A DNA stretch of 64,000 nt, from the NCBI RefSeq assembly GCF_015160855.1, contig NZ_CP063373.1, forward strand, positions 186,001-250,000, read 5' to 3'. A program made the position numbers and the translations under genes. Shown piece after piece: positions 8,094 to 17,400 of the stretch. The notes under the pieces are model-generated. The model ran no database searches and was not told where the DNA came from. It saw only the letters and a program-made list of their open reading frames with translations. Origin of the DNA: Streptomyces ferrugineus. GTDB taxonomy: Bacteria; Actinomycetota; Actinomycetes; Streptomycetales; Streptomycetaceae. Numbering within the stretch: the first letter of the stretch is position 1; the number at the start of each line of letters is the position of its first letter.

Positions 8094-8996
8094 CTATCCC
8101 AGCAGTGCGGCCAGTTCCGCTTCCTTCTCCGTCACCTGGGCCAGGAGCTGGTCCGCGATCTCGTCGAGGAGGCGGTCCGGGTCGTCCGGGGCGAGCCGCA
8201 GCATCGCGCCGATCGCGCTCTCCTCCAGGTCCTTCGCGACCAGGGTGAGCAGTTCCTTGCGCTGGGCCAGCCATTCGAGGCGGGCGTACAGCTCCTCGCT
8301 GGGGGTCGGGCCCTGCTCCTTGGGCGCGGGCCCCGCGGCCCACTCCTCGGCCAGCTCCCGCAGCAGCGCCTCGTCGCCGCGGGCGTAGGCCGCGTTGACG
8401 CGGGTGATGAACTCCTCACGCCGGGCACGCTCGGCGTCCTCCTGGGCGAGGTCCGGGTGGGCCTTGCGGGCCAGCTCGCGGTAGAGCTTGCGGGCCTCGT
8501 CGCTGGGGCGCACCCGCTGCGGAGGCTGTACCGGCTGGTCGGTGAGCATCGCCGCGGCCTCCGGGAACAGCCCCTCGCCGTCCATCCAGCCGTGGAACAG
8601 CTCCTCGACGCCGGGCATCGGCAGCACCCGGGCACGCGCCTCGTCGGCCTTGCGGATGTCCTCGGGGTCGCCGGTGCGGGCGGCGACCGCCTCGGCGATA
8701 CGGGCGTCCAGCTCGTCGAGGCGGGCGTACATCGGGCCGAGCTTCTGGTGGTGCAGCCGGGAGAAGTTCTCCACCTCGACGCGGAAGGTCTCCACCGCGA
8801 TCTCGTACTCGATCAACGCCTGCTCGGCGGCCCGCACGGCCCGCTCCAGCCGCTCCTCGGGTCGCTCCGCCGCCGCGTCCTCGGCCGTCACCTTCGCCTC
8901 ACCACCCTGCTCAGCTCCGCCGACGGGCACCTCGGCACCGCCCGGCGCCCCCGCACCAGCGGGCCCGGCCTGGGACTGCTCAGCTTCCGGCGTCAT
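8094..8996 (-). CDS. J-domain-like coiled-coil protein with HPD motif
   Basis: 300-aa acidic protein. Residues 40-120 are alpha-helical and coiled-coil-like (RLERAVRAAEQALIEYEIAV, RLDELDARIAEAVAARTGD). Residues 160-215 resemble a J domain: KLYRELARKAHPDLAQ with HPD at 180-182, followed by a helix ending EEFITRVNAAYARGD. The J-type HPD tripeptide suggests contact with a DnaK chaperone, but no Gly/Phe or zinc region follows, so it is not a classical DnaJ. ATG 8996 begins MTPEAEQSQAG. Its role is unknown and the J call rests on motif reading. Confidence 0.65.
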   Translation of the reverse strand: MTPEAEQSQAGPAGAGAPGGAEVPVGGAEQGGEAKVTAEDAAAERPEERLERAVRAAEQALIEYEIAVETFRVEVENFSRLHHQKLGPMYARLDELDARIAEAVAARTGDPEDIRKADEARARVLPMPGVEELFHGWMDGEGLFPEAAAMLTDQPVQPPQRVRPSDEARKLYRELARKAHPDLAQEDAERARREEFITRVNAAYARGDEALLRELAEEWAAGPAPKEQGPTPSEELYARLEWLAQRKELLTLVAKDLEESAIGAMLRLAPDDPDRLLDEIADQLLAQVTEKEAELAALLG

Positions 8997-9087
8997 CACC
9001 CGCCCAGCGTAGGCCACGCTGTGGCTGCGCCGGCCGGGCCGAGCCCCGGGCACCGCCGCCCGAACAGCACCGGCGTCGCCGCGGGCC

Positions 9088-9158
9088 TGCTGGGGCTGCC
9101 GCCCCAGACCCCGCTTCGGCCCTGAACGGGCCTCGTCCTCAAACGCCGGGCAGGCTGA
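9088..9158. repeat. Streptomyces-type intergenic palindromic repeat
   Basis: This lies in a 302-bp gap without a gene (8997-9298). CTGGGGC-tgcc-GCCCCAG (9090-9107) forms one hairpin and GGCCC/GGGCC (9118-9132) a second, followed by a CTCGTCCTCAAACGCCGG run. From memory, near-identical blocks recur between genes in many Streptomyces genomes, so I regard it as a dispersed extragenic repeat and possible terminator for the DUF2252-side gene. I see nothing else in the gap. Confidence 0.5.
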
Positions 9159-9298
9159 GTTGTGCCGACCGGCGTCGAGGGGCGCAGCTCTCTCCGGCTG
9201 ACGGTCCGGGGAACCACCCGCGCCCACCCGTAAGCGCTCCGCGTACCCCACCGCACCCGCACAGGCCGCCCCAGGCATCCCGACCGCGCAGGACTACG

Positions 9299-10750
9299 TC
9301 ACACCCCCAGCTCCGCCGCGATCCGCCCCGACCGCACCGCCGACAGCAATGCGGCGTGGTCCGCCTCGGTGCGGTCGGCGTAGGTGACGGCGAACGCGGC
9401 GATCGCCTCGTCCAGTTCCTCGTTCTTGCCGCAGTACCCGGCGACCAGGCGAGGGTCGGCGCTGTGGGAGTGAGCGCGGGCCAGGAGGGCGCCGGTCATG
9501 CGGGCGTAGTCGTCTATCTGGTCGGCGGCCAGCGCGGCCGGGTCGACGCTGCCCTTGCGGTTGCGGAACTGGCGCACCTGGAACGGCAGCCCGTCGACCG
9601 TCGTCCAGCCCAGCAGGATGTCGCTGACGACCTGCATGCGCTTCTGGCCGAGGACCACGCGCCGCCCTTCGTGGTCCGCCTCCGGCGCCTCGAAGCCGGC
9701 CGTCACCAGGTGCGGGACCAGGGCCGAGGGACGGGCCTCCTTCACCTGTAGGACCAGCGGCTCGCCACGGTGGTCCAGGAGCAGGACCACGTAGGAGCGG
9801 GTGCCCACACTGCCCGTGCCGACCACGCGGAACGCCACGTCGTGCACCGCGTGGCGGGCGAGGAGGGGAAGGCGGTCCTCGGAGAGCGTGGTGAGGTAGC
9901 TCTCCAGCGACGCCGCCACCGCCGCGGCCTCCTCGTCCGGCACCCGACGCAGCACCGGCGGCGCGTCGACGAACGTACGCCCGCCGTCCTCCGTCAGCGT
10001 CGTCGACTTCGCCGCGAAGCGCCCGCTGGTGTTGGCCCGCGCCTTCTCCGCGACCCGCTCCAGCGTGCCGAGCAGGTCATGGGCGTCGGTGTGGGAGACC
10101 AGTTCCTCGTCCGCGATCGCGTTCCACGCGTCCAGCACCGGAAGCTTGGCCAGCAGCCGCATCGTGCGCCGGTAGGCACCGACGGTGTCGTACGCCGCCT
10201 TGCGGCACTTGTCCTCGTCCGCGCCCGCTTCCCGGCCCGCGAGCACCATCGAGGTGGCGAGCCGCTTGAGGTCCCACTCCCAGGGGCCGGACAGTGTCTC
10301 GTCGAAGTCGTTCAGATCGATGACCAGGCCACCACGCGCGTCCCCGTACAGGCCGAAGTTCGCCGCGTGCGCGTCGCCGCAGATCTGGGCGCGGATCCGG
10401 GTCATGGGGGTGCGGGCGAGGTCGTACGCCATCAGCCCCGCCGAGCCGCGCAGGAACGCGAAGGGCGTCGCCGCCATCCGGCCGACCCTGATCGGGGTGA
10501 GCTCGGGAAGCCGGCCGCGGTTGGACTCCTCGACGGCGGCCACCGCGTCGGGACGGCCGGCGTCGAGATCGAGCACCGAGTGCTGGGTGCGCGGCACCCG
10601 CTTGCGCAGTGCCTTGCCCTCCTCCTTGGGCGCCCCACCGCCGGGCCACTCGGCGAAGCCGCGCACACGGGGCAGCCGGCGCCGCACGGACCCCGAAGAC
10701 TCCGACTCCGCGGCCGCCTCCGCCGTGGCCTCCGCACCGACCTCGGTCAT
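9299..10750 (-). CDS. DUF2252 family protein (possible kinase-like fold)
   Basis: 483-aa DUF2252 protein, widespread in actinobacteria and of unknown function. GDAHAANFG (residues 125-133) followed by IDLNDFDE (about 144-151) resembles the catalytic loop (H-x-D-x5-N type) and metal-binding DxD region of aminoglycoside/choline phosphotransferases. Upstream LTPIRVGRMAATPFAFLRG and the later RVVGTGSVGTRSYVVLL are typical of the family. ATG 10750 has a GGGGGAGG ribosome site 8 nt away; the longer upstream frame is not needed. A perfect DnaA-box sequence lies 79 bp upstream. A small-molecule kinase role is only an inference. Confidence 0.8.
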   Translation of the reverse strand: MTEVGAEATAEAAAESESSGSVRRRLPRVRGFAEWPGGGAPKEEGKALRKRVPRTQHSVLDLDAGRPDAVAAVEESNRGRLPELTPIRVGRMAATPFAFLRGSAGLMAYDLARTPMTRIRAQICGDAHAANFGLYGDARGGLVIDLNDFDETLSGPWEWDLKRLATSMVLAGREAGADEDKCRKAAYDTVGAYRRTMRLLAKLPVLDAWNAIADEELVSHTDAHDLLGTLERVAEKARANTSGRFAAKSTTLTEDGGRTFVDAPPVLRRVPDEEAAAVAASLESYLTTLSEDRLPLLARHAVHDVAFRVVGTGSVGTRSYVVLLLDHRGEPLVLQVKEARPSALVPHLVTAGFEAPEADHEGRRVVLGQKRMQVVSDILLGWTTVDGLPFQVRQFRNRKGSVDPAALAADQIDDYARMTGALLARAHSHSADPRLVAGYCGKNEELDEAIAAFAVTYADRTEADHAALLSAVRSGRIAAELGV

Positions 10751-10828
10751 ACCGACCGCCTCCCCCGCACACGCACGAACATCAACTCGTGCCGACGTTA
10801 CAGCCGGTGGCCGGAACGCGTCAGACCC

Positions 10829-10837
10829 TGTGGACAA
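10829..10837 (-). promoter_or_regulatory. Isolated consensus DnaA box (TTGTCCACA)
   Basis: TGTGGACAA on the plus strand is an exact reverse complement of the Streptomyces DnaA box TTGTCCACA. A weaker TGTGGAAAA follows about 10 bp on. It lies in the short gap upstream of the DUF2252 gene. A chance 9-mer is possible; binding is unproven. Confidence 0.3.
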
Positions 10838-10879
10838 CTCCCCGGCTGTGGAAAACCCGCGGCCACTGGCCGAACCGCC

Positions 10880-11242
10880 TCAGCAGCCCTCGGGCCGCTC
10901 CCCGTCCGGCAGATACTTCCTCGCCCATCCGCCGAGCTCGCTGAGCGCGGGCTCGAGCGCCGCGCCCGCCTCCGTCAGCCGGTACACGACCCGCAGCGGC
11001 GGCCCCTCGTACACCTCGCGTACGACGAGTCCCGCGGTCGCCAGTTCGGTGAGCCGGTCGGAGAGCATGCGCTCGCTGATGCCTGGGATCGCCCGGCGCA
11101 GGGCGACGAAGTGGGCGGGCCCCGCGGTCAGGACGGACACGATCGGGCCGGTCCAGCGCTTGCCGAGCAGCAGGAAGACACGGCTGATGCCCTCGTCGAC
11201 CCGCTTGCACGCCGCTACGTCGTGACTCTGCTCACCCGCCAT
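10880..11242 (-). CDS. HxlR-family winged-helix transcriptional regulator
   Basis: 120-aa single-domain HxlR/MarR-like repressor. The family core is intact: LLGKRWTGPIVSVL (residues 25-38), then HFVALRRAIPGISERMLSDRL (recognition region) and the wing VVREVYEGPPLRVVYRLTEAG. A single N-terminal cysteine (Cys12) is in the place where redox-sensing members such as YodB/QorR carry theirs, which suggests quinone, diamide or aldehyde sensing. It is divergent from the azoreductase gene across a 105-bp gap with inverted repeats, so it probably represses azoR. Confidence 0.88.
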   Translation of the reverse strand: MAGEQSHDVAACKRVDEGISRVFLLLGKRWTGPIVSVLTAGPAHFVALRRAIPGISERMLSDRLTELATAGLVVREVYEGPPLRVVYRLTEAGAALEPALSELGGWARKYLPDGERPEGC

Positions 11243-11282
11243 GCCTCTCAGGGTACTGCTTCACCGTATGGGGATGAAAAAA

Positions 11283-11339
11283 AGTAAGTGACTGTGTTAT
11301 TCATAGTCGAGTACGAGTTTTCAGTTACTGCACTTCTGG
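11283..11339. promoter_or_regulatory. Candidate HxlR operator region
   Basis: AGTAAGTGA (11283-11291) and TCAGTTACT (11331-11339) are inverted copies matching at 8 of 9 positions, in the A+T-rich gap between the divergent HxlR and azoreductase genes. GTACT/AGTAC-like half sites are common for HxlR repressors. The spacing of 39 bp means two dimers would be needed, so the assignment is tentative. Confidence 0.35.
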
Positions 11340-11347
11340 AGATCCCC

Positions 11348-11998
11348 ATGGCAACGCTGCTGCACATCGACTCCTCGGTCTTCCCGGCCGACGCGTCCTC
11401 CTCCCGTGCCGTCACCGACGCCTTCCGCCGCACCTGGCAGGAACAGCACCCGGAGGGCACGGTGATCCACCGCGACCTCGCCACGAACCCCGTGCCGCAC
11501 ATCACCGCCCACGCCCACACCGCCGGCTTCTCCGATCCGGCCACGCACTCCCCCGAGCAGGCCGCCGCCTTCGCCGAGCGGGTGCGGCTGATCGAGGAGT
11601 TGGAGAGCGCGGACGCGGTGCTGATCGGCGCCCCGATGTACAACCTGACGATCCCGTCGACGCTGAAGGCCTGGCTGGACAACGTGGTCCTGTTCGGCCG
11701 CACCGCGGGCAACGCCCAGTCGGTCAAGGGCACCCCGGTCACCGTCGTCGCCAGCCGCGGCGGCGCGTACGGCCCGGGCACACCGCGCGAGGGCTACGAG
11801 TACGTGCAGAACTACCTGTCGGCGATCCTGGCCGACTTCCTCGGCGCCGACCTCGACTTCATCGTCCCGGAGCTCACCATGGCCCCGTCCAACCCGGAGA
11901 TGACCGAACTGGTCCCCCTCTTCGAGGCCTCCCGCGAGCGCGCCCTCGACGAGGCCGCCGCGAAGGCGAAGCAGTTGGCCACGCGGCTCGCGGCGTAG
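11348..11998 (+). CDS. azoR: FMN-dependent NADH:quinone/azo-reductase
   Basis: 216-aa flavodoxin-like oxidoreductase of the AzoR family, which reduces quinones and azo dyes by two-electron transfer from NAD(P)H with FMN. LLHIDSSVFPADASSSRAV at the N-terminus is the FMN phosphate loop. IGAPMYNLTIPSTLKAWLDN is the strongly conserved AzoR signature, and ASRGGAYGPG is the second FMN loop. ATG 11348 is preceded by CTGGAGATCCCC; an in-frame upstream start would cover the operator. The divergent HxlR gene suggests induction by electrophiles or quinones. Confidence 0.9.
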   Translation: MATLLHIDSSVFPADASSSRAVTDAFRRTWQEQHPEGTVIHRDLATNPVPHITAHAHTAGFSDPATHSPEQAAAFAERVRLIEELESADAVLIGAPMYNLTIPSTLKAWLDNVVLFGRTAGNAQSVKGTPVTVVASRGGAYGPGTPREGYEYVQNYLSAILADFLGADLDFIVPELTMAPSNPEMTELVPLFEASRERALDEAAAKAKQLATRLAA

Positions 11999-12057
11999 CG
12001 GGGACCGGGGCGGCAAGCGGGCGCGGGGCGGCCTCGCCGAGCCGGCCGGGGCGGGCT

Positions 12058-12140
12058 GGGGCGACCCTGGCCGGAGGGCCAACCCGCGACGGGGCGACCC
12101 TGGCCGCAGGGCCAACCCACACCGGGGCGACCCTGGCCGT
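12058..12140. repeat. Three 33-bp tandem repeats between convergent genes
   Basis: Copies begin at 12058, 12091 and 12124 with the core GGGCGACCCTGGCCG; copies 1 and 2 continue AGGGCCAACCC, and copy 3 is partial. Each full copy contains a TGGCC/GGCCA inverted pair and can fold. They lie after azoR and before the end of the convergent GT87-like gene, so they may act as a bidirectional terminator. Confidence 0.7.
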
Positions 12141-12173
12141 ACGCGCGCGTGCCGCCCCGTCGCCCACGACGCC

Positions 12174-13727
12174 TCACCCCGAGACGCCGACTCCCCGCAC
12201 CGACACGCCCGTTGCCTCGCCACCCGACACCGCCCCACCGGCCGCCGCCCCACCGAAGGCAGACACCGCCCCACCGGCCGCCGCCCCACCGAAGGCAGAC
12301 ACCGCCCCACCGGCCGCCGCCCCACCGAAGGCAGACACCGCGCCACGACCAGCCCGGCCACCGCGGGCACGGTGACCCCCACGAGACGCGCGTTCAGCCG
12401 CGCGTTCTGGCGCTGAGCCACGGTCCGCCGTCCCCCACGCCGCCCAAGGACCACCCGCCACCGACCGCCCCACCCGACGAGCGGCCGTCACCAGCCCCTC
12501 ACGCCGGAACCAGGCGGCCAGGACCAGCGGATAGACCAGGTACCCGAACCGCGTCGCCGGGATCAGGCACATCGCGAGCCCCAGCCCCAGCGCCAGCCGG
12601 TCCGCCGCCGCGACGAGGGTCCGGGGCGGCCGTATCGCCAACGACACCGCCACACCGCCCGCGGCGGCCACCAGGGCGCCCATGGCGAGGACGGAGCCGC
12701 CGGGGACGTACGTGGCCAGCAGATACCCGGGCAGCGGGCTGTCCGCCGGCGAATGCACCCCGCCCTGCCCCAGCGGGAAGAGGACCACGTGCTCCACGAA
12801 GGCGTGCGGATCGGCGAGGGCCACCGGCACCACCGCCACCGCGGCCACCAGCACCGCGACGACCCCGGCCCGTACGGCCGCCCGCCGCCCCGCCGTCACC
12901 GCCAGCAGCACCAGCCCCACCGGCAACAGCGGCCAGGCCGTCCACTTCAGCGCGGCCGCGGCCCCCATCGCCAGCCCCGCCGCCGTACCGGACCCACCCC
13001 GGCCGGCCAGTGCCAGCCCCAGGCACATCAGCCCGATCACCGGCAGATCCACCCCACCGACCGCCAGCGGCAACGCCACCGCGGGGAACGCCGCGAGCAG
13101 CAAGGCAGCGCCCGCGCCCGACTTCGCCCTCGGCGCAAGGGAGTCGCGCCCGGATTCCCGCGCGGCGACCAGCATGCTCACCAGAAACGCGGCACAGAAC
13201 CACACCCGCGCATCCGCGAGCGGCGTCCCCCCGAAGAGCGCGTGCGGTATCCCGAACAGCGCCATGCCGGGCAGATAGGGGTTGTAGTCCTCGACGTCGA
13301 CCGGGTGGGGCAGGTACGGGCTGCCGGAGTTCAGCAGCAGGCCGCCCGAGCGCTCGACGACGTGCACCTCCGACTGCGCGGTCCCCGCCAGGACCATCAG
13401 CGTCAGCGGGACCACGACGGCTCCGAGCAGGGCGGCGAGCGCGCTGGGCCGGCTCCAGGGGCGCGGCGCCCGGCGGGCGAGCTCCGCCGCGGCGGCGTAC
13501 CCGACGGCGGCGCAGGCGCCCCAGACCCGGTGCGGGGTGAGGGTCGTGACCAGGGCCAGCGACAGCGCGAAGCCCGCGCAGGCGATCCAGAACAGCACGT
13601 CCCGGCGCACCCGCGGTGCCCGGCGGGACGCTTCACGGACCCTTCGGCGGGGTTCCGGCCGCGCGGGGGCGAGGACAGGTCCGCCGGGCCGTTCTCCGGC
13701 GACGAAGGAGAGGGAGTCGGGTGGCAT
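12174..13727 (-). CDS. Polytopic membrane protein, GT87-like glycosyltransferase
   Basis: 517-aa protein with about ten hydrophobic helices from residue 45 to 420 (for example VLFWIACAGFALSLALVTTL and LAALLGAVVVPLTLMVLAG). A periplasmic YNPYLPGMALFGIPHALFGG loop after the first helices resembles GT-C/GT87 polyprenyl-phosphate-dependent mannosyltransferases; an acidic VDVEDYNPYLPG cluster could hold the catalytic Asp/Glu. ATG 13727 follows AGGAG. The last ~90 residues are Gly/Ala/Arg-rich and carry three identical 12-residue repeats, unlike the rest, so the C-terminus looks recently extended. Sugar donor and acceptor are unknown. Confidence 0.65.
   Translation of the reverse strand: MPPDSLSFVAGERPGGPVLAPARPEPRRRVREASRRAPRVRRDVLFWIACAGFALSLALVTTLTPHRVWGACAAVGYAAAAELARRAPRPWSRPSALAALLGAVVVPLTLMVLAGTAQSEVHVVERSGGLLLNSGSPYLPHPVDVEDYNPYLPGMALFGIPHALFGGTPLADARVWFCAAFLVSMLVAARESGRDSLAPRAKSGAGAALLLAAFPAVALPLAVGGVDLPVIGLMCLGLALAGRGGSGTAAGLAMGAAAALKWTAWPLLPVGLVLLAVTAGRRAAVRAGVVAVLVAAVAVVPVALADPHAFVEHVVLFPLGQGGVHSPADSPLPGYLLATYVPGGSVLAMGALVAAAGGVAVSLAIRPPRTLVAAADRLALGLGLAMCLIPATRFGYLVYPLVLAAWFRREGLVTAARRVGRSVAGGPWAAWGTADRGSAPERAAERASRGGHRARGGRAGRGAVSAFGGAAAGGAVSAFGGAAAGGAVSAFGGAAAGGAVSGGEATGVSVRGVGVSG
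12229..12336. repeat. Three perfect 36-bp tandem repeats inside the GT87-like gene
   Basis: Units 12229-12264, 12265-12300 and 12301-12336 are identical. On the minus strand each encodes 12 residues of the VSAFGGAAAGGA type. Perfect identity including third positions indicates recent duplication or slippage, and copy number may vary among strains. Confidence 0.95.
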
Positions 13728-13919
13728 CGGCGGGCTCCTGGGGAAGGGGAGCTCCAATCTCGCGCCGAGCCCCCTGCGCCCACCTCGGCCGAACGGCCAC
13801 GCTTCCCGCGCCCCGAAACCACCGGCTCAGCCAAAAGTCCGACCACCCCCGACGCACACGTCAGCCCCACGGGCAGCCCGACCGAAGCCCCGCTCACCCC
13901 CTACCGGCACAATCACCGC

Positions 13920-14282
13920 ATGCATACGCTCTCCGTCGTTCTCGTCGCCCTCATGGCGCTACTGCACGCCTACATCCTGGTTCTGGAGATGTTCCTGTGG
14001 CAGCGCGGTCCGGGCCGCCGCTTCTCCGGGTTCGACGCGGAGCTCGCCCGCACCACCGCGCCGCTGGCCGCCAACCAGGGTCTCTACAACGGCTTCCTGG
14101 CCGCGGGCCTGGTCTGGGGCCTGATCGCCGACGACCCGACCGGCTACCGGGTGCAGATCTTCTTCCTGTCCTGCATCGTCGTCGCCGGCGTCTACGGCGC
14201 GGCCACCGCCAACCGCCGCATCCTCTTCGCCCAGGCCCTGCCCGCCGCCGTGACCCTCGCCGCGGTCGTCGCGGCGGGCTGA
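13920..14282 (+). CDS. DUF1304 family membrane protein
   Basis: 120-aa protein with four predicted transmembrane helices and almost no loops. The family signature is LHAYILVLEMFLWQ in helix 1, then NQGLYNGFLAAGLVWGL and QIFFLSCIVVAGVYGA. DUF1304 proteins are small integral membrane proteins of unknown function. ATG 13920 is the family start. It stands alone between the divergent GT87-like gene and the large nSTAND gene. Confidence 0.85.
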   Translation: MHTLSVVLVALMALLHAYILVLEMFLWQRGPGRRFSGFDAELARTTAPLAANQGLYNGFLAAGLVWGLIADDPTGYRVQIFFLSCIVVAGVYGAATANRRILFAQALPAAVTLAAVVAAG

Positions 14283-14467
14283 CGGCACCACGGCGCCGCA
14301 ACAGATCACGCCCGCGGGCACCACGGGGAAAACAAACTCGGCACCGCTGGTACGAACAGCTTCTCCGGCCAACATCACAGTCGGAAAGGGTTCTCGCCCG
14401 AGGAGGGCGAAAAGTACCTTGTGCTGCTGATCAGCATGTTCTTCTCGTATGCGAAAGAGGCTTCGCC

Positions 14468-17400
14468 ATGGGGCGCCCCGAACTACCGGTCGACCCGGCG
14501 GCCGGTCCCGTGCAGCGACTCGCCCACGATCTTCGGGAGCTGCGCCGCTCGGCGGGTGGCGTGTCGTACCGGGCCATGGCGAAGAAGGCCGGCTTCTCGG
14601 TGACGACCCTGGCGAAGGCGGCGAGCGGCGAGCGGCTGCCGTCGTTGGCCGTGCTCCAGGCGTACGTCCAGGCATGCGGCGCCGACCCCGGTCCGTGGGA
14701 GGCACGGTGGGCGGAGGCCGAGGCGCTGGCCGGGGAGAAGAGGGAGGAGGACGCCGACGCCGCACCGCCCTACCGTGGCCTCGCGCGCTTCGAGCCGGAT
14801 GACCGTGAGCTGTTCTTCGGCCGGGACCGGCTGATCGACGAGCTGAGCGAGCTGGGGCGCGGGTCCGCGTTCGCCGTGGTGTTCGGGGCGTCCGGCAGCG
14901 GCAAGTCCTCCCTGCTGCGGGCCGGTCTGATACCCCTGCTGCGGGAGAAGATCGCCCAGCAGGGGCGTACGGCGGTCCTTCGGGTACTGACTCCGGGAGA
15001 CCGGCCCGCCAGCACCTACGGACATCTGCTGACGCCTGCGGCCGACGATCCGGAGAGCTGGGTGGTGGTGGATCAGTTCGAGGAGGTCTTCACCCTCTGC
15101 CGCGAGCGCGCCGAGCGGGACCGCTTCCTCGACCTTCTGCTCGCCGCGCGCGACCCGGGAAGCCGACTGCGCGTGCTCATAGCCGTACGGTCCGACTTCT
15201 ACGCACGGTGCGCCGAGCACCCGCGACTGGCTGAGGCGCTGCACGGGAGCGGGTTCCTGGTCAGGCCCATGACCGCCGACGAGCTGCGCGAGGCGGTGAT
15301 CGGTCCCGCGCAGGCGGCCGGGCTCATCGTGGAGCGGACACTGACCGCACGGATCGTCGAGGACGTGCTCGACGAGCCCGGCGGGCTGCCGATGCTGTCC
15401 CACGCCCTGCTGGAGACCTGGCGGCGGCGCAAGGGACGGATGCTGACCCTGGCCGCGTACGAAGCGGCCGGCGGAGTGCGCGGCGCGATCGCGGCCAGCG
15501 CCGAGGAGGCGTACGGAGAACTCTCACCGGCGCAGGCGCACGCCGCCCGGCACCTGCTCCTGCGGATGGTCGAGCCCGGCCAGGGCAACGCCGACACGCG
15601 CCGCCCGCTCAGCTGGGAGGAAATGGCCGGGTGGGAGGACCCGGAAGTGCGAGCCGTCGCCCGGCGGCTGACCCGGGCCCGGCTGCTGACCACCGACGAC
15701 GACGGAGTGCAGCTCGCCCACGAGGCGCTCATCACCTGCTGGCCGCGGCTGCGCGAGTGGATCGACGCGGACCGGGAGCGGCTGCGCCACCACCGGCAGC
15801 TGACCGACGCCGCCCGCACCTGGCTGGAGCACGACCGCGACCCGGGCACGCTCTACCGGGGCACCCGCCTCGCGCGGGCCGAGGAACTGTTCGCGGGCGA
15901 CGACCGCGGCTACGACGGTCTGACGTCCGAGGAGACGGCCTTCCTGGTCACCGCGGCGGAGCAGCGTGCGACGGAGGAGCGTGCCGCCACCCGGGCCCGG
16001 CGCCGCAACCGCACGCTCACGGCCTCGCTCTGCGCCGTGCTGGCGGTGGCCCTGGTCGTCGGCCTGGCCGCCGTGCGACTGCGCCAGGACAGCGAGAAGC
16101 AGACCACCGACACGGCGGCCCGCCGGGTGGCCGCGGTCGCCGACGCGCTGCGCACCACCGACCCGCGCACCGCGATGCTGCTCGGCGTCGCCGCATGGCG
16201 CACCTCTGAGCTGCCGGAGTCCCGCCGAGCCCTGCTGGGCGCGCTGGCCCAGCGCGAACTGGACAACTTCACCGACCCGGCGCCCGGTGACGAACCGAAC
16301 CGGTACCTCGACACCTCCGGGCGCACTCTGCTCAGCATCGGCGGCAACACCTGGCGAACGTGGGATGTGAGCACCCACCGCCGTATCGCCTCGGGGCCGC
16401 TGCCTCACGGGACGGTGCTCGCCGCGGGTCCGGGCGGCCGGGTGCTCGTCATCCAGACCACCCGGGACACCCAGCGGCTGTGGGACACCCGAACGAGGCG
16501 CTGGATCGGGGACCCCTTGCCGTTCACGGACACCGTGAGCTTCGGGGCAAGTGGCCACAACTACCTGGTGAGGAGCCCGGACGACGACCGGGCTCGGCTC
16601 TACTCCGTCACCGACGGCCATCTGGTCTTCCGGACCCCGGCGGCCGGCAGCGGGGAGCTCGTCCACGTGGCGGCCGACGACGACCGGCTGCTGGCCGTCT
16701 GCCCACGCGGCCGGGCCCCGCAGGTCTGGGACACGTCCGCGCGCAGGGTCCGGTCCGGTGCCTGGACGAGCGCTCGCGGCGTCTGCGCTGGTGACCGCAC
16801 CTTCCTCGGCCTCACCGGCGGCCGGCTTCTCACTCTCACCGGGGACCGGGTGCGTGTATGGGACACCACGTCGGGACGAGAGCTCGCCGACATCGCCCAC
16901 CCGGGTGCCGATGGCGTCGTCGTGAGCGCGGACGGCTCGTTCCTGGCGACCGGCGGCGGCCAGGAGATCAGAGTGTGGCGGCTCCCCAACCGCGGCGCCC
17001 CCGTTTTCCGCCACTCCCTGGACAACGTGTCGCTCTCCGGTCTCGCCTGGGACTCCTCGCGGCCCCTGCTGCGGTACCTCGAAGGGGGCACGGTCCACAC
17101 CCTCGACCTCACCAGGACGCTCACCCGGGCCTGGCGCAAGAGTCCGCTCGCCGGCGTCCGGCTCAGCCCCGACGGCAGGACGCTCGCCACCGCCGAACGC
17201 ACCGGTGACCGCTACGTCTTCCAGCTGCGGAACACGCGCGACGGCCGTCTGCTGCGCACCCTGCCGACCCCGTCACGGCCCGTCTTCCGCACCGGCAACC
17301 CGACGGTCCCCGGGGAAGTCACCGAGCCTTTGCTGTCCTTCAGCCCCGACGGAGGCACGTTCGCGTACGGAGTCTCGGCCCCCTGGGACACGGCGCCTCA

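Noticed and set aside
12229..12336. CRISPR array
   Set aside because: The units are directly adjacent with no spacers and lie in frame inside a gene; it is a tandem repeat.
13616..14467. N-terminal extension of the nSTAND frame
   Set aside because: It overlaps the DUF1304 gene and the GT87-like start, is Arg/Pro-rich, and lacks a ribosome site; ATG 14468 has one.
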